DNA of 64,000 nucleotides, from positions 1-64,000 of the forward strand of contig CALDSD010000101.1 of the NCBI GenBank assembly GCA_937911325.1. The letters are read 5' to 3'. The DNA comes from an uncultured Neomegalonema sp. GTDB lineage: Bacteria; Pseudomonadota; Alphaproteobacteria; Rhodobacterales; Rhodobacteraceae. Positions 17,299-24,973 of the stretch are shown here, one piece after another. Both the position numbers and the translations under genes were made by a program. Position 1 is the stretch's first letter. Each line of letters starts with the position of its first letter. The notes beneath the pieces are model-generated. The model saw only the letters and a list, made by a program, of their open reading frames with translations. It was not told the origin of the DNA and did not search any database.

Positions 17299-18233
17299 TG
17301 ACAGAGATTGAAAACACTGCCGTTCTGGGCGCTGGCGTGATCGGCGCGAGCTGGGTTTCACTGTTTCTCGCTGCGGGCAAGAACGTGTCGGTCCATGACC
17401 CAAGCGCGGCCGCCGAGGCGAGCGTGCGCCGCTATGTCGAGGACGCGTGGCCGACGCTCGAGCAACTTGGCCTGACGCAAAATGGCGATCCGGCCGCGTT
17501 GACGTTCCATGCCGACGCCGCCGCCGCGGTCGAGGGCGCGAGCTTCATTCAGGAAAGCGTGCCGGAGCGGATTGCGATCAAGCATGCGCTTTACGAGACG
17601 ATCGAACCTGCGCTCGCCGCAGGGGCGGTGGTCGCTTCTTCAGCATCGGGTCTGACGCTTTCCGAGATGCAACTCGGCTGGCGCAACCCCGGACGTCTGG
17701 TGCTTGGCCACCCATTCAACCCGCCGCATCTCATCCCACTGGTCGAAGTGATGGGGAACGACCGGACCGATCAAGGCGTGGTCGAGACTGCGGAGGCATT
17801 CTACCAGGCGGTCGGCAAAGTCACGATACGGGTCAAGAAGGAAGTGCCCGGCCATGTCGCAAACCGTCTGCAGGCGGCGCTGTGGCGCGAGGTGATCCAC
17901 CTGGTCAAGGAAGGCGTCGCCAGCGTCGAGGACGTCGACAAGGCCGTGTGGGCGGGTCCGGGTCTTCGTTGGGCTGCGATGGGGCCGACGATGTTGTTCC
18001 ATCTGGGCGCAGGCGAAGGCGGCTTGCCGGAGTTCTGTGAACGATACTCCGAGAGCTTCAATCGCTGGTGGGACGATCTTGGAGTGCTCCACCTCGATCC
18101 GGAGCTTTCGGACCTTTTGGCCCAGGGCGTCGGCGAGGAAGCTCGCGGAGAGGCGCCGGAGGCGTTGTCCGCCCGTCGCGACGCCTTGATCAGCGCAATG
18201 CAAACGGCGAGCGCGCCTCTGCGCCGCGGCTAG
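17298..18233 (+). CDS. lcdH: L-carnitine 3-dehydrogenase-like protein (3-hydroxyacyl-CoA dehydrogenase family)
   Basis: 311-aa NAD-dependent dehydrogenase. The Rossmann motif LGAGVIGASW is at residues 9-18, and the family signature LGHPFNPPHLIPLVEVMG and a VANRLQAALWREVIHLV helix follow. The segments WAGPGLRWAAMGPTMLFHLGAGEGG and the tail EGLxxxRD-like region match carnitine dehydrogenases, which convert L-carnitine to 3-dehydrocarnitine. Many bacterial homologues carry an extra C-terminal thioesterase domain of about 150 residues; this one stops at 311 aa and no betainyl-CoA thioesterase gene is seen in the operon. Last gene of the coupled run, followed by an inverted-repeat region. Confidence 0.82.
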   Translation: MTEIENTAVLGAGVIGASWVSLFLAAGKNVSVHDPSAAAEASVRRYVEDAWPTLEQLGLTQNGDPAALTFHADAAAAVEGASFIQESVPERIAIKHALYETIEPALAAGAVVASSASGLTLSEMQLGWRNPGRLVLGHPFNPPHLIPLVEVMGNDRTDQGVVETAEAFYQAVGKVTIRVKKEVPGHVANRLQAALWREVIHLVKEGVASVEDVDKAVWAGPGLRWAAMGPTMLFHLGAGEGGLPEFCERYSESFNRWWDDLGVLHLDPELSDLLAQGVGEEARGEAPEALSARRDALISAMQTASAPLRRG

Positions 18234-18266
18234 CGTCAGGTTCCTCACGGCCAGCGGAACGATCGA

Positions 18267-18324
18267 ATTTCGAGTTTCAAGTTCGCGAGATTCGAAATCC
18301 AGAAAACGCAAACGTGTTTTCTGG
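18267..18324. repeat. Two inverted repeats between the amine operon and the molybdenum hydroxylase genes
   Basis: First dyad: ATTTCGA (18267-18273) and TCGAAAT (18292-18298). Second dyad: CCAGAAAAC (18299-18307) and GTTTTCTGG (18316-18324) with an 8-base loop. The region is AT-richer than its surroundings and lies 34-90 bases after the dehydrogenase stop and 87-144 bases before iorA. No T tract follows either stem, so an operator or promoter region for the downstream pair is as likely as a terminator. Confidence 0.4.
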
Positions 18325-18410
18325 AAGGCTGTCGAACGCTCCCAACCCATTTGAGCTTTGTCCAAACGTCGCCGCCACGCTGACGTGAACACAGCCAAAA
18401 GGGAACACAG

Positions 18411-18863
18411 ATGACCCGTCTGACTGTCAACGGATCCGCCGTCGAGATCGACGCGCCCCCGGAAACGCCGCTGTTGATCGCATTGCGCGAGCACCTGGGG
18501 CTCACCGGCTCAAAATATGGGTGCGGGGCGGCGATGTGCGGCTCGTGCACCGTCCATTTGGACGGCGCCGCGACTTACGCCTGCGTTACTCCGATTGGGG
18601 ACGTCGAAGGGGCCGATGTTCGAACGATTGAAGGCCTGTCGGAGAACGGAGACCATCCTGTGCAGCTCGCCTGGATCGCCGAGCAGGTTCCGCAGTGCGG
18701 ATACTGTCAGTCGGGTCAGATCATGCGCGCCGCCGCGCTCCTTGAGGAAAACCCACGCCCGTCGCGCGAAGAGATCATCGACGCGATGAGCAGCAACCTG
18801 TGCCGCTGCGGCACCTATGTCCGCATCGTGAAGGCTGTCGAGCGCGCCGCGAGCGAAGCTTAA
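18411..18863 (+). CDS. [2Fe-2S] subunit of a molybdenum hydroxylase (IorA/CoxS-like)
   Basis: 150-aa small subunit of a xanthine-oxidase-family enzyme. It binds two [2Fe-2S] clusters: the plant-type site C38/C43/C46/C58 ([11 protein letters not shown]...YAC) and the C-terminal site [11 protein letters not shown] with LCRCGTYVR. It delivers electrons from the molybdenum subunit encoded directly downstream, whose ATG follows after a GGGAGG site. Two-subunit enzymes of this kind (isoquinoline 1-oxidoreductase, some aldehyde or nicotinate-type hydroxylases) lack an FAD subunit and pass electrons to a cytochrome c. Confidence 0.85.
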   Translation: MTRLTVNGSAVEIDAPPETPLLIALREHLGLTGSKYGCGAAMCGSCTVHLDGAATYACVTPIGDVEGADVRTIEGLSENGDHPVQLAWIAEQVPQCGYCQSGQIMRAAALLEENPRPSREEIIDAMSSNLCRCGTYVRIVKAVERAASEA

Positions 18864-18874
18864 GGGAGGTCAGG

Positions 18875-21085
18875 ATGAGCAACTCAGCGCAACTCTCTGT
18901 CAGCCGTCGGGCCTTTCTTGCGAGCGCCGGGGCGACCGCCGGTTTCGCCTTCGCGATTGGCGTCGACGGTCTTCAACGCGTCGCCAACGCGGGAACCGCC
19001 GCAAGTTCCGCCAAACCGAACATCTGGGTGTCGATCGCCGCGAGCGGCAAGATCCGGATCATCTACCCTGCGACGGATCTTGGCCAAGGCTCCACCACCG
19101 CCCTGCCGCTGATGCTGGCCGAGGAGCTCGACGCGAACTGGTCGGACGTGGAGGTCGAACAGCTCAACGTCGATGATCGGCGCTACGGCAACCCGAAATT
19201 CGGCATGGTGCGCTACACGGCCGGCAGCAGCGCGGTTCAAGGCTATTACATGCCGCTTCGCCTCGCTGGCGCACAGGCGAGGTCCATGCTGATCTCCGCA
19301 GCGGCCGCGCATTGGGCGGTTCCAGAGGATCGCCTGCGGACCGAGCCGAGCGCGGTCGTGGATCACGAAACCGGCGAGCGACTGAGCTACGGAGAGATCG
19401 CCGCCTTGCCGGAGCTGGCGACCACGCGGGTTCCAGATGCGTCGGAGGCGCTGCTGAAGCCGACCTCGGATTTCCGGTTGATCGGGGCGGACGTTGCGCG
19501 GATCGACATCCCCGCGAAAAGCCGCGGCGCCTATCAATACGGCGTCGACGTCCGCGTGCCGGAGATGCTCTACGCGACGGTCGTGCGGGCTCCGGTCGAG
19601 GACGAAACACCCATCTCCGTCGATGAGACCGGCGCGTTGGCGATACCGGGCGTTCTGCGCACCGTCACGCTGCCCGACGGCGTCGCGGTGATTGCGGAAA
19701 CACAGGAAGCCGCGTTGTTCGGCAAGTTTGCGTTGTCGATCGAATGGAGTGAGACATCGTCGTCGCGCGGCAACAACAGCGATCAGGATCTGATCGACTA
19801 CGCGGCGACCGCCGAGGATCTGTCGCAGGACGGCGCCGTCTGGCGCGAGACGGGCGACGCCGGCGCAGCAGTCGGCGGCGCGGACCGACAGGTGGAGCGG
19901 ACGTATCTGTCTGACTACGCCTATCATGCGCAGTTCGAGCCGATGGGCGCTGTCGCCTCGGTTGAGAACGATGGCGCGAGCGCCGAAGTCTGGATCGCAA
20001 GCCAAACCCAAAGCTGGTCCTTGCGCACCGTGACGGAAACGCTCGGCATCGACGCCGAGCAGGTCACCTTGCACATGATGCCGATGGGCGGGAGTTTCGG
20101 AAGACGAACCGAACTGACCCAACCCTATTTGCGAGACGCGCTGCTGACGTCGAAGGCTGTGGGCCGCCCTGTAAAGGTGCTCTGGACCCGCGAAGACGAC
20201 GTCAAGTTTGGCGCCTATCGGCCCGCGGCGGCTCAGCGGATGATCGCTGGTCTGAAAGCCGAAGGCGGTTTGCAAGGGTGGCGGCATCGCGTCGCCGCGC
20301 CGTCGGTGATCGCGTATTTCAACCCGCTGCGCTGGGCGCAGGTCGAGCCGCAGGACATCATTACGATGCGCGGCGCCGAGAACAAGTTCTACGATCTCGG
20401 CGACATGCGGGCCGAGCATCTGATCACCGATCGGCGGGCGCGTCTTGCACCGTGGCGCGGCATCGGCGCCGCCTATACGAGTTTCGCGGCTGAAGCGTTC
20501 ATGGACGAACTCGCGGAGGAGGCGGGCGCAGACCCGGTGGAGTTCCGCCTCGCGCTGCTCAAGGACAATCCGAGGGGCCGTTGGCTGGTCGAGCGTGTCC
20601 TCGAGATGTCAGACTGGAAGCGTGCGCGGGACGGGACGGCGCTTGGCCTTGCGTTCGCCGGCTATGGCGACTCGATGGCGGCCGGCGTCGCCGAGATCAG
20701 CCTTGATCGGGAGAGCGGCGTCATCGCTGTGAAGAACTTCTGGACCACCGTTGACGCCGGGGTGATCGTCTCGCCGGACAACTCGCTCGCCCAGATCGAA
20801 GGCGGCGTCGTGCACGGGGTTGGCAGCGCGCTCAAGGAGCGGATCACCATCGTGGACGGCGAAGTGCAACAGAACAACTTCTACGACTACGAGATCTTGC
20901 GGATCGACGAGACGCCGGAAATCGCGGTCGATATCGCGCAGGTGGACGCGCCGCCAACCAGCATTGGCGAAGTCAGCACGCCCGTCGTCGCCCCCGCGAT
21001 CGCCAATGCGTTCTTCGCGCTGACCGGACGTCGACTGCGGCATATGCCGTTCACCCCCGAGCGGGTTCTGGCGGCCTTGGCGTAA
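18875..21085 (+). CDS. Molybdopterin-binding subunit of a molybdenum hydroxylase (IorB-like), Tat-exported
   Basis: 736-aa large subunit. A twin-arginine signal (SRRAFLASAGATAGFAFAIG) sends the folded complex to the periplasm, carrying the IorA-like subunit along. Molybdopterin-contact segments include GQGSTTALPLMLAEEL, MMPMGGSFGRR and the C-terminal IGEVSTPVVAPAIANAFFALTG, which holds the catalytic Glu region. The ATG at 18875 is fixed by GGGAGGT 5 bases upstream; a longer frame from 18800 lies inside iorA. The substrate is not evident. Between quaternary-amine genes and an MttB/reductase pair, an aldehyde or N-heterocycle substrate is plausible. Confidence 0.85.
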   Translation: MSNSAQLSVSRRAFLASAGATAGFAFAIGVDGLQRVANAGTAASSAKPNIWVSIAASGKIRIIYPATDLGQGSTTALPLMLAEELDANWSDVEVEQLNVDDRRYGNPKFGMVRYTAGSSAVQGYYMPLRLAGAQARSMLISAAAAHWAVPEDRLRTEPSAVVDHETGERLSYGEIAALPELATTRVPDASEALLKPTSDFRLIGADVARIDIPAKSRGAYQYGVDVRVPEMLYATVVRAPVEDETPISVDETGALAIPGVLRTVTLPDGVAVIAETQEAALFGKFALSIEWSETSSSRGNNSDQDLIDYAATAEDLSQDGAVWRETGDAGAAVGGADRQVERTYLSDYAYHAQFEPMGAVASVENDGASAEVWIASQTQSWSLRTVTETLGIDAEQVTLHMMPMGGSFGRRTELTQPYLRDALLTSKAVGRPVKVLWTREDDVKFGAYRPAAAQRMIAGLKAEGGLQGWRHRVAAPSVIAYFNPLRWAQVEPQDIITMRGAENKFYDLGDMRAEHLITDRRARLAPWRGIGAAYTSFAAEAFMDELAEEAGADPVEFRLALLKDNPRGRWLVERVLEMSDWKRARDGTALGLAFAGYGDSMAAGVAEISLDRESGVIAVKNFWTTVDAGVIVSPDNSLAQIEGGVVHGVGSALKERITIVDGEVQQNNFYDYEILRIDETPEIAVDIAQVDAPPTSIGEVSTPVVAPAIANAFFALTGRRLRHMPFTPERVLAALA

Positions 21086-21118
21086 CGCGGCGCCTCGTCG
21101 GCTCGTGGCTGGCCCGTC

Positions 21119-22054
21119 TTACGCGCGCGGTTTCTCAAAGGCCTCTTCGCGCCGCCTCAACACCGCGACCAAGGTATCGTTGTAGGGCGTTGCAATCCCA
21201 TGGCGTCGACCGAGGATCGGCACTTGCCCATTGATGGCGTCCAACTCGGACAGACGGCCCGCCAGATGATCAAGCAGCATCGACGGTCGCGCTTCAGGCA
21301 TCCGCGCGGCAAAGGCGGAAACATAGGCGACCGGATCGTCGAACGAGAGGTTCACACGCAGAGCCTGGGCCAGCGCATAGGCCTCACGCATCGCGCCAAG
21401 AGCGATCTCCCATCGCGCTGGATCCGCCATGAGTTCGCCGACCGTCACGCCAAAGACGGTGCAGGGAGCGCTCAGCGTGACGTTGCATATGAACTTCTCC
21501 CAGATCAGCTGCTCGATGTCTTCGAAAGCGCGAGCAGTAAAGCCGGCGCCCCGCCACAACTCGGCGAGGCGTTCGGCTCGGTCAGATTTTCCTCCGTCAA
21601 TCTCTCCGATACGGATCAGCTTCATCGCGTTGTGATGCACGTGCCCCGGCGCGCGTATCGATGCGCCGAACCCGTCCGCCACGCCCAAAAGCACGTTGCG
21701 GGTCTCCATGTGCTCGGAGATCCGCTCGGCCGCGCCGAGGCCGTTCTGGATCGTCAGAACAAGCGCGCCGTCGACCATCACCGGCGCAATCGCGCGCCCC
21801 GCCGCGCCCACGCCGCTGGCTTTGGTCGCAATTACGATCAGGTCGCACGGGCCGGCCTCGGCCATGTCGGTCGTCGCGCGGATGTCCGCCACGACGCGGT
21901 CTCCGCTTGCGCCCTCGATCCTGAGACCGTTCGCGTTGATCGCGGCGATATGCTCTGACCAGGGATCGACGACCCAGACCTCGTATCCCGCTTCGCGGAA
22001 CAGCGCCGCATAAACCGACCCCATCGCGCCGGCGCCGTAGACTGCAATCTTCAT
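21119..22054 (-). CDS. Ketopantoate-reductase-family (PanE/ApbA-like) dehydrogenase
   Basis: 311-aa NAD(P)-dependent reductase. GAGAMGSVYAALFREAGYEV is the Rossmann motif and the C-terminal ApbA domain has a conserved lysine in EKFICNVTLSAPCTVFG and an Asn/Ser-rich region with SMLLDHLAGRLSELDAINGQ. Canonical PanE makes pantoate for CoA synthesis. Here the ATG overlaps the stop of the mttB-like gene by ATGA, so it is more likely a catabolic dehydrogenase acting on a 2-keto or 2-hydroxy acid linked to the methyltransferase substrate. Genome-wide presence of another panE would support that. Confidence 0.8.
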   Translation of the reverse strand: MKIAVYGAGAMGSVYAALFREAGYEVWVVDPWSEHIAAINANGLRIEGASGDRVVADIRATTDMAEAGPCDLIVIATKASGVGAAGRAIAPVMVDGALVLTIQNGLGAAERISEHMETRNVLLGVADGFGASIRAPGHVHHNAMKLIRIGEIDGGKSDRAERLAELWRGAGFTARAFEDIEQLIWEKFICNVTLSAPCTVFGVTVGELMADPARWEIALGAMREAYALAQALRVNLSFDDPVAYVSAFAARMPEARPSMLLDHLAGRLSELDAINGQVPILGRRHGIATPYNDTLVAVLRRREEAFEKPRA

Positions 22055-23589
22055 TTCGGCTCCATACGGGACTGCGCAAGACGAATGTCGAACATGGAGC
22101 GTAGTCGGATGTCGAGCTCCGGGGAAATATGAGATGGGTAATGCGTTGCGAGAATGGTTTGCGCGCGCGCCCGGGCGACGTCGCGAATGTCCGGCGCCCC
22201 TCCGGCCTCCCAATCCTCGACGGAACGCCGGTCAGCCAGATCAGGATACAGAAAATCGGACGTCATCCGGTCAAAGGTCTGCGGATGCCCAAGGAAGTGA
22301 CCTTCTCCGCGGACGGCCTCCACAATCATCGAGGGCGACAGCGCTTCCGGCCCCGTGTCAATCGGCGAGAGGCTGCGCAACACCGCGCCCAGCATGTCAT
22401 TGTCGATCACATAGGCGTCGAAAGACGCGCCCATCAGGCCGGCCTGCATTCCAGCCGCTTGGGTGATGACGTTCGCCCCCGCTTGAGCCGCCATGGTCAC
22501 GGAGAGCGCTTTTTCGTAACCCGCTTGCGCGTCGGCGGTTTTGCTATCGGTGGCGCCGGCTATGGTTGAAGACGGAACGCCGTAGGCGCGCGCCATTTGC
22601 ACTGCAGCTGCGGTCAGAATGGACTGTTCTCCGCTGCCGCCAGCCATGGCGCCGGAGCGAAGGTCGGTCACCATCGGACGCGAGCCGTGGATCACGCGGG
22701 CGTCGGGATTGGCGAGCCAGGCGATGACAAGACCCGCCAGCGTTTCAGCGTTTGTCTGCGCAACGCAGCCAGAGATCGTCACCGGGCTGGAGGCGCCGAG
22801 TTGCCCGAACGTGTTCACCATACAGGGTATGTCGGCTCTGGCGGCTGCGACCAGCACCTCGACGGCATCCGCGGCAAAGCGCATGGGTGGGGCGACGTGA
22901 TTGATGTTGAGCGACAGAAAAGGGCGCGCGGCGAACGCGTCGGGCGACCCCGCGAGCAAATGACAGATCGCTGTGATTTCGGCGACGTGATCGGCTTTGG
23001 CGGCGCTCACCATCACATGCTTGGATGTGCCCGCCAGCGCCGCGTAGCAGGTGTTCACGTCGAGCAAACGTTCGTCATCGAGATCGCGTGCGACGAGAGA
23101 GCGTGAGAAAAACTGCACATGTGGCAATCGGTCGACCAACCGCGCGGCGTCATAGAGATCCGCCAGGGTCGAGGGACGGTAGCGACCTGTCTCCAAATCG
23201 TGGATCAGGGGCGCCGCTCCGCCGGACCCCAGATAGACCGAGCCGAGCTCAAGCGAGAGGTCATGCGCTGGATCCTGACCGCAAAGGGTCACGTCGCGAC
23301 GAAGTCCCTTCAGCGCTTCCTCGCAAAGTTCAGATGGAAATGTAAGACGCTGATCTTGTGAAACTCGTCCGCCGGCCGCGCAGACGAGATCAACGACGCC
23401 AGGGGGCGCATCCTCCAATCCAAAGTCGGAAAGCAGCGCAAGCGACGCGGCATGAATGCGGCGCACGTCGTCATCGCTCAAGACGTTCAGACGCCCGCCC
23501 ATGGTCTGGAGTTTGACAGCGGCCTCTGCAGGCGTTCGAGCGCTCTCCCGCCGCCGGGTGGCGCGACGAGGTCCTTTCTTCCTAGTCAT
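22051..23589 (-). CDS. MttB-family (trimethylamine methyltransferase-like) protein, no pyrrolysine codon
   Basis: 512-aa member of the MttB superfamily. The basic N-terminus is followed by the LSDDDVRRIHAASLALLSDFGL segment and a TIM barrel with FLSLNINHVAPPMRF, VIHGSRPMVTDLRSGAM and TDSKTADAQAGYEKALSVTMAAQAGANVI. Archaeal MttB has an in-frame amber (pyrrolysine) codon; this gene reads through without any TAG, so it belongs to the non-Pyl group, whose characterised members demethylate glycine betaine, proline betaine, carnitine or butyrobetaine with a corrinoid protein. No corrinoid protein, activase or methyltetrahydrofolate-transfer gene is visible in the window. Overlap with the downstream reductase gene shows a coupled pair. 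Confidence 0.83.
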   Translation of the reverse strand: MTRKKGPRRATRRRESARTPAEAAVKLQTMGGRLNVLSDDDVRRIHAASLALLSDFGLEDAPPGVVDLVCAAGGRVSQDQRLTFPSELCEEALKGLRRDVTLCGQDPAHDLSLELGSVYLGSGGAAPLIHDLETGRYRPSTLADLYDAARLVDRLPHVQFFSRSLVARDLDDERLLDVNTCYAALAGTSKHVMVSAAKADHVAEITAICHLLAGSPDAFAARPFLSLNINHVAPPMRFAADAVEVLVAAARADIPCMVNTFGQLGASSPVTISGCVAQTNAETLAGLVIAWLANPDARVIHGSRPMVTDLRSGAMAGGSGEQSILTAAAVQMARAYGVPSSTIAGATDSKTADAQAGYEKALSVTMAAQAGANVITQAAGMQAGLMGASFDAYVIDNDMLGAVLRSLSPIDTGPEALSPSMIVEAVRGEGHFLGHPQTFDRMTSDFLYPDLADRRSVEDWEAGGAPDIRDVARARAQTILATHYPSHISPELDIRLRSMFDIRLAQSRMEPK

Positions 23590-23918
23590 AGACCCCGTAT
23601 CCGCCTTGTTGTCCGAATTGGCAAGGCGCCGCCGCAGATGCAGGGCGAAGGTGTTCTCCGGTCAGCGCGATCGACACGGGTTGGCGGACCCGTCCATCCG
23701 GCGGACGAGCCTGCGCGTGTCGGCAAGCTGCGCGGGCTGAAGACGTCACGGCGCGAGAGATCCGCGTTCGAAGTGGTCTGCGACGGAACCCAAACGGATC
23801 TTTTCGGGCGACTGGCGTGAGAGGCGCCCCGGAGGCTTAGGCGGCTCTGGCGCCTGGCGCGACCAGCCACCCGCTGAACCTTCGCTTGCGCGCGCTTCGT
23901 CGGACCATGTCCCCGGCT
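23590..23918. other. Gap without a supported gene
   Basis: About 330 bases between the start of the mttB-like gene and the end of the aldo/keto-reductase gene, both on the minus strand. Short open frames exist on both strands but show GC-driven Arg/Ser-rich composition, no family look and no ribosome site. The promoter for the mttB-like pair should lie at its left part, but I see no convincing -10/-35 or operator dyad. Confidence 0.4.
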
Positions 23919-24911
23919 TTACTTCTCGCTATCGAGCATCGCCATGCCATGCGCGTCATAACGATCGCCTGCGACCGCGGACGCGGGCATCGCTGTTTCA
24001 AGCGCCGCGATCTCCGCTTGCGACAAAGTGATTTCAAGCGCGCCAAGCGCTTCCGTCAGTTGATCGCGGCGGCGCGCGCCGATCATCGGACAGATGTCGT
24101 CTCCCTTGTGGAGAGCCCAGGCGATCGCGAGTTGTCCAGGCGTCACGCTCTTCTGAGACGCGAAATCCCGCAATGTCTCGACCAGCGCCAGGTTCTGGCT
24201 CATATTGTCGCCTTGAAACCGAGGCGCCATGGCCCGGAAGTCGCGTTTGCCCGCATAGGCGTCTCGTGCGATCCGCCCCGACAAGAGCCCGCGCGACAGA
24301 ACGCCGTAGGCGGTGACGCCGAGGCCGAGTTCACGGCATGTCCTGAGGATCGCGCCTTCCAGAGTCCGGCTGATCAGCGAGTACTCGATCTGCAGCGCGG
24401 TGATGGGCGCCGCGCGGTGGGCCCGGCGGATCGTCTCTGGGCCTGCCTCCGACAGACCGATGTGGCGCACGTAGCCCTGCGTCTGGAGATCTGCGACCGC
24501 GCCGACGACCTCTTCGATCGGGATGTCGGCCGGAACCCGCGCCGGCTGATAGAGATCGACATGGTCGGTTTTCAATCGCCGTAAGCTTTGGGCCAAAGCA
24601 TTCTTGATCGCGACCGGACGGTAGTCGCCGCCGATAAAGCCGCCGCCTGGATCGCGCATGACCCCGAACTTCACTTGAATGAAGGCCTTGTCGCGCCGTC
24701 CTGCGATCGCCTCGGCGATCAGCATTTCGTTATGCCCCGATCCATAGAAATCAGCGGTGTCGATCAACGTGACGCCCGCGTTCAATGCGGCGTCGAGCGT
24801 CGCTCGGCTCTCCGCCTCATCGGCTGGGCCATAGAAATCGCTCATGCCCATCGCGCCGAGGCCAAGCGCTGAGACGGTCGGACCGCTCGGCCCAAGGTTG
24901 CGCATCTTCAT
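23919..24911 (-). CDS. Aldo/keto reductase
   Basis: 330-aa NADPH-dependent aldo/keto reductase of the AKR13/YakC-like group. The catalytic tetrad is visible: D in TLIDTADFYGSGHNE with the Tyr of DFYG, K in FIQVKFG, and the fourth residue in the LYQPARV segment, where most homologues have a His (LYYQHRVD); here it reads YQPARV, so the usual His appears replaced by Pro. NADP-binding residues lie in the C-terminal PMIGARRRDQLTEALGAL. The ATG at 24911 follows AGGAG. It lies 62 bases downstream of the Tat-SDR gene, with a hairpin between. Confidence 0.82.
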   Translation of the reverse strand: MKMRNLGPSGPTVSALGLGAMGMSDFYGPADEAESRATLDAALNAGVTLIDTADFYGSGHNEMLIAEAIAGRRDKAFIQVKFGVMRDPGGGFIGGDYRPVAIKNALAQSLRRLKTDHVDLYQPARVPADIPIEEVVGAVADLQTQGYVRHIGLSEAGPETIRRAHRAAPITALQIEYSLISRTLEGAILRTCRELGLGVTAYGVLSRGLLSGRIARDAYAGKRDFRAMAPRFQGDNMSQNLALVETLRDFASQKSVTPGQLAIAWALHKGDDICPMIGARRRDQLTEALGALEITLSQAEIAALETAMPASAVAGDRYDAHGMAMLDSEK

Positions 24912-24937
24912 CAAGTGCTCCTGTGCGGTAACGGGAT

Positions 24938-24960
24938 CGAGCGCGGAAGGCCCGCGCTCG
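24938..24960 (-). repeat. Intercistronic 9-bp hairpin
   Basis: CGAGCGCGG (24938-24946) and CCGCGCTCG (24952-24960) with a 5-base loop, between the Tat-SDR stop and the aldo/keto-reductase start. There is no T tract on either strand. It may dampen readthrough or protect the upstream message rather than end transcription fully. Confidence 0.45.
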
Positions 24961-24973
24961 CCGACTGGATCAT

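Noticed and set aside
18299-18324. Intrinsic terminator after the carnitine-type dehydrogenase
   Set aside because: The 9-bp stem is perfect but is followed by AAGGCT, not a T tract, on either strand; kept only as an inverted repeat.
18884-20419. Long minus-strand open frame opposite the molybdenum-hydroxylase large subunit
   Set aside because: The plus-strand gene has a Tat leader, ribosome site and full family match; the antisense frame has no ribosome site and no recognisable domain.
21119-22054. Housekeeping panE for pantothenate synthesis
   Set aside because: Family match is real, but overlap with an MttB gene and catabolic surroundings make a biosynthetic role unlikely; annotated by family only.
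22051-23589. Pyrrolysine-containing trimethylamine methyltransferase
   Set aside because: The frame contains no internal TAG and no pyl genes are present; it is a non-Pyl MttB homologue.
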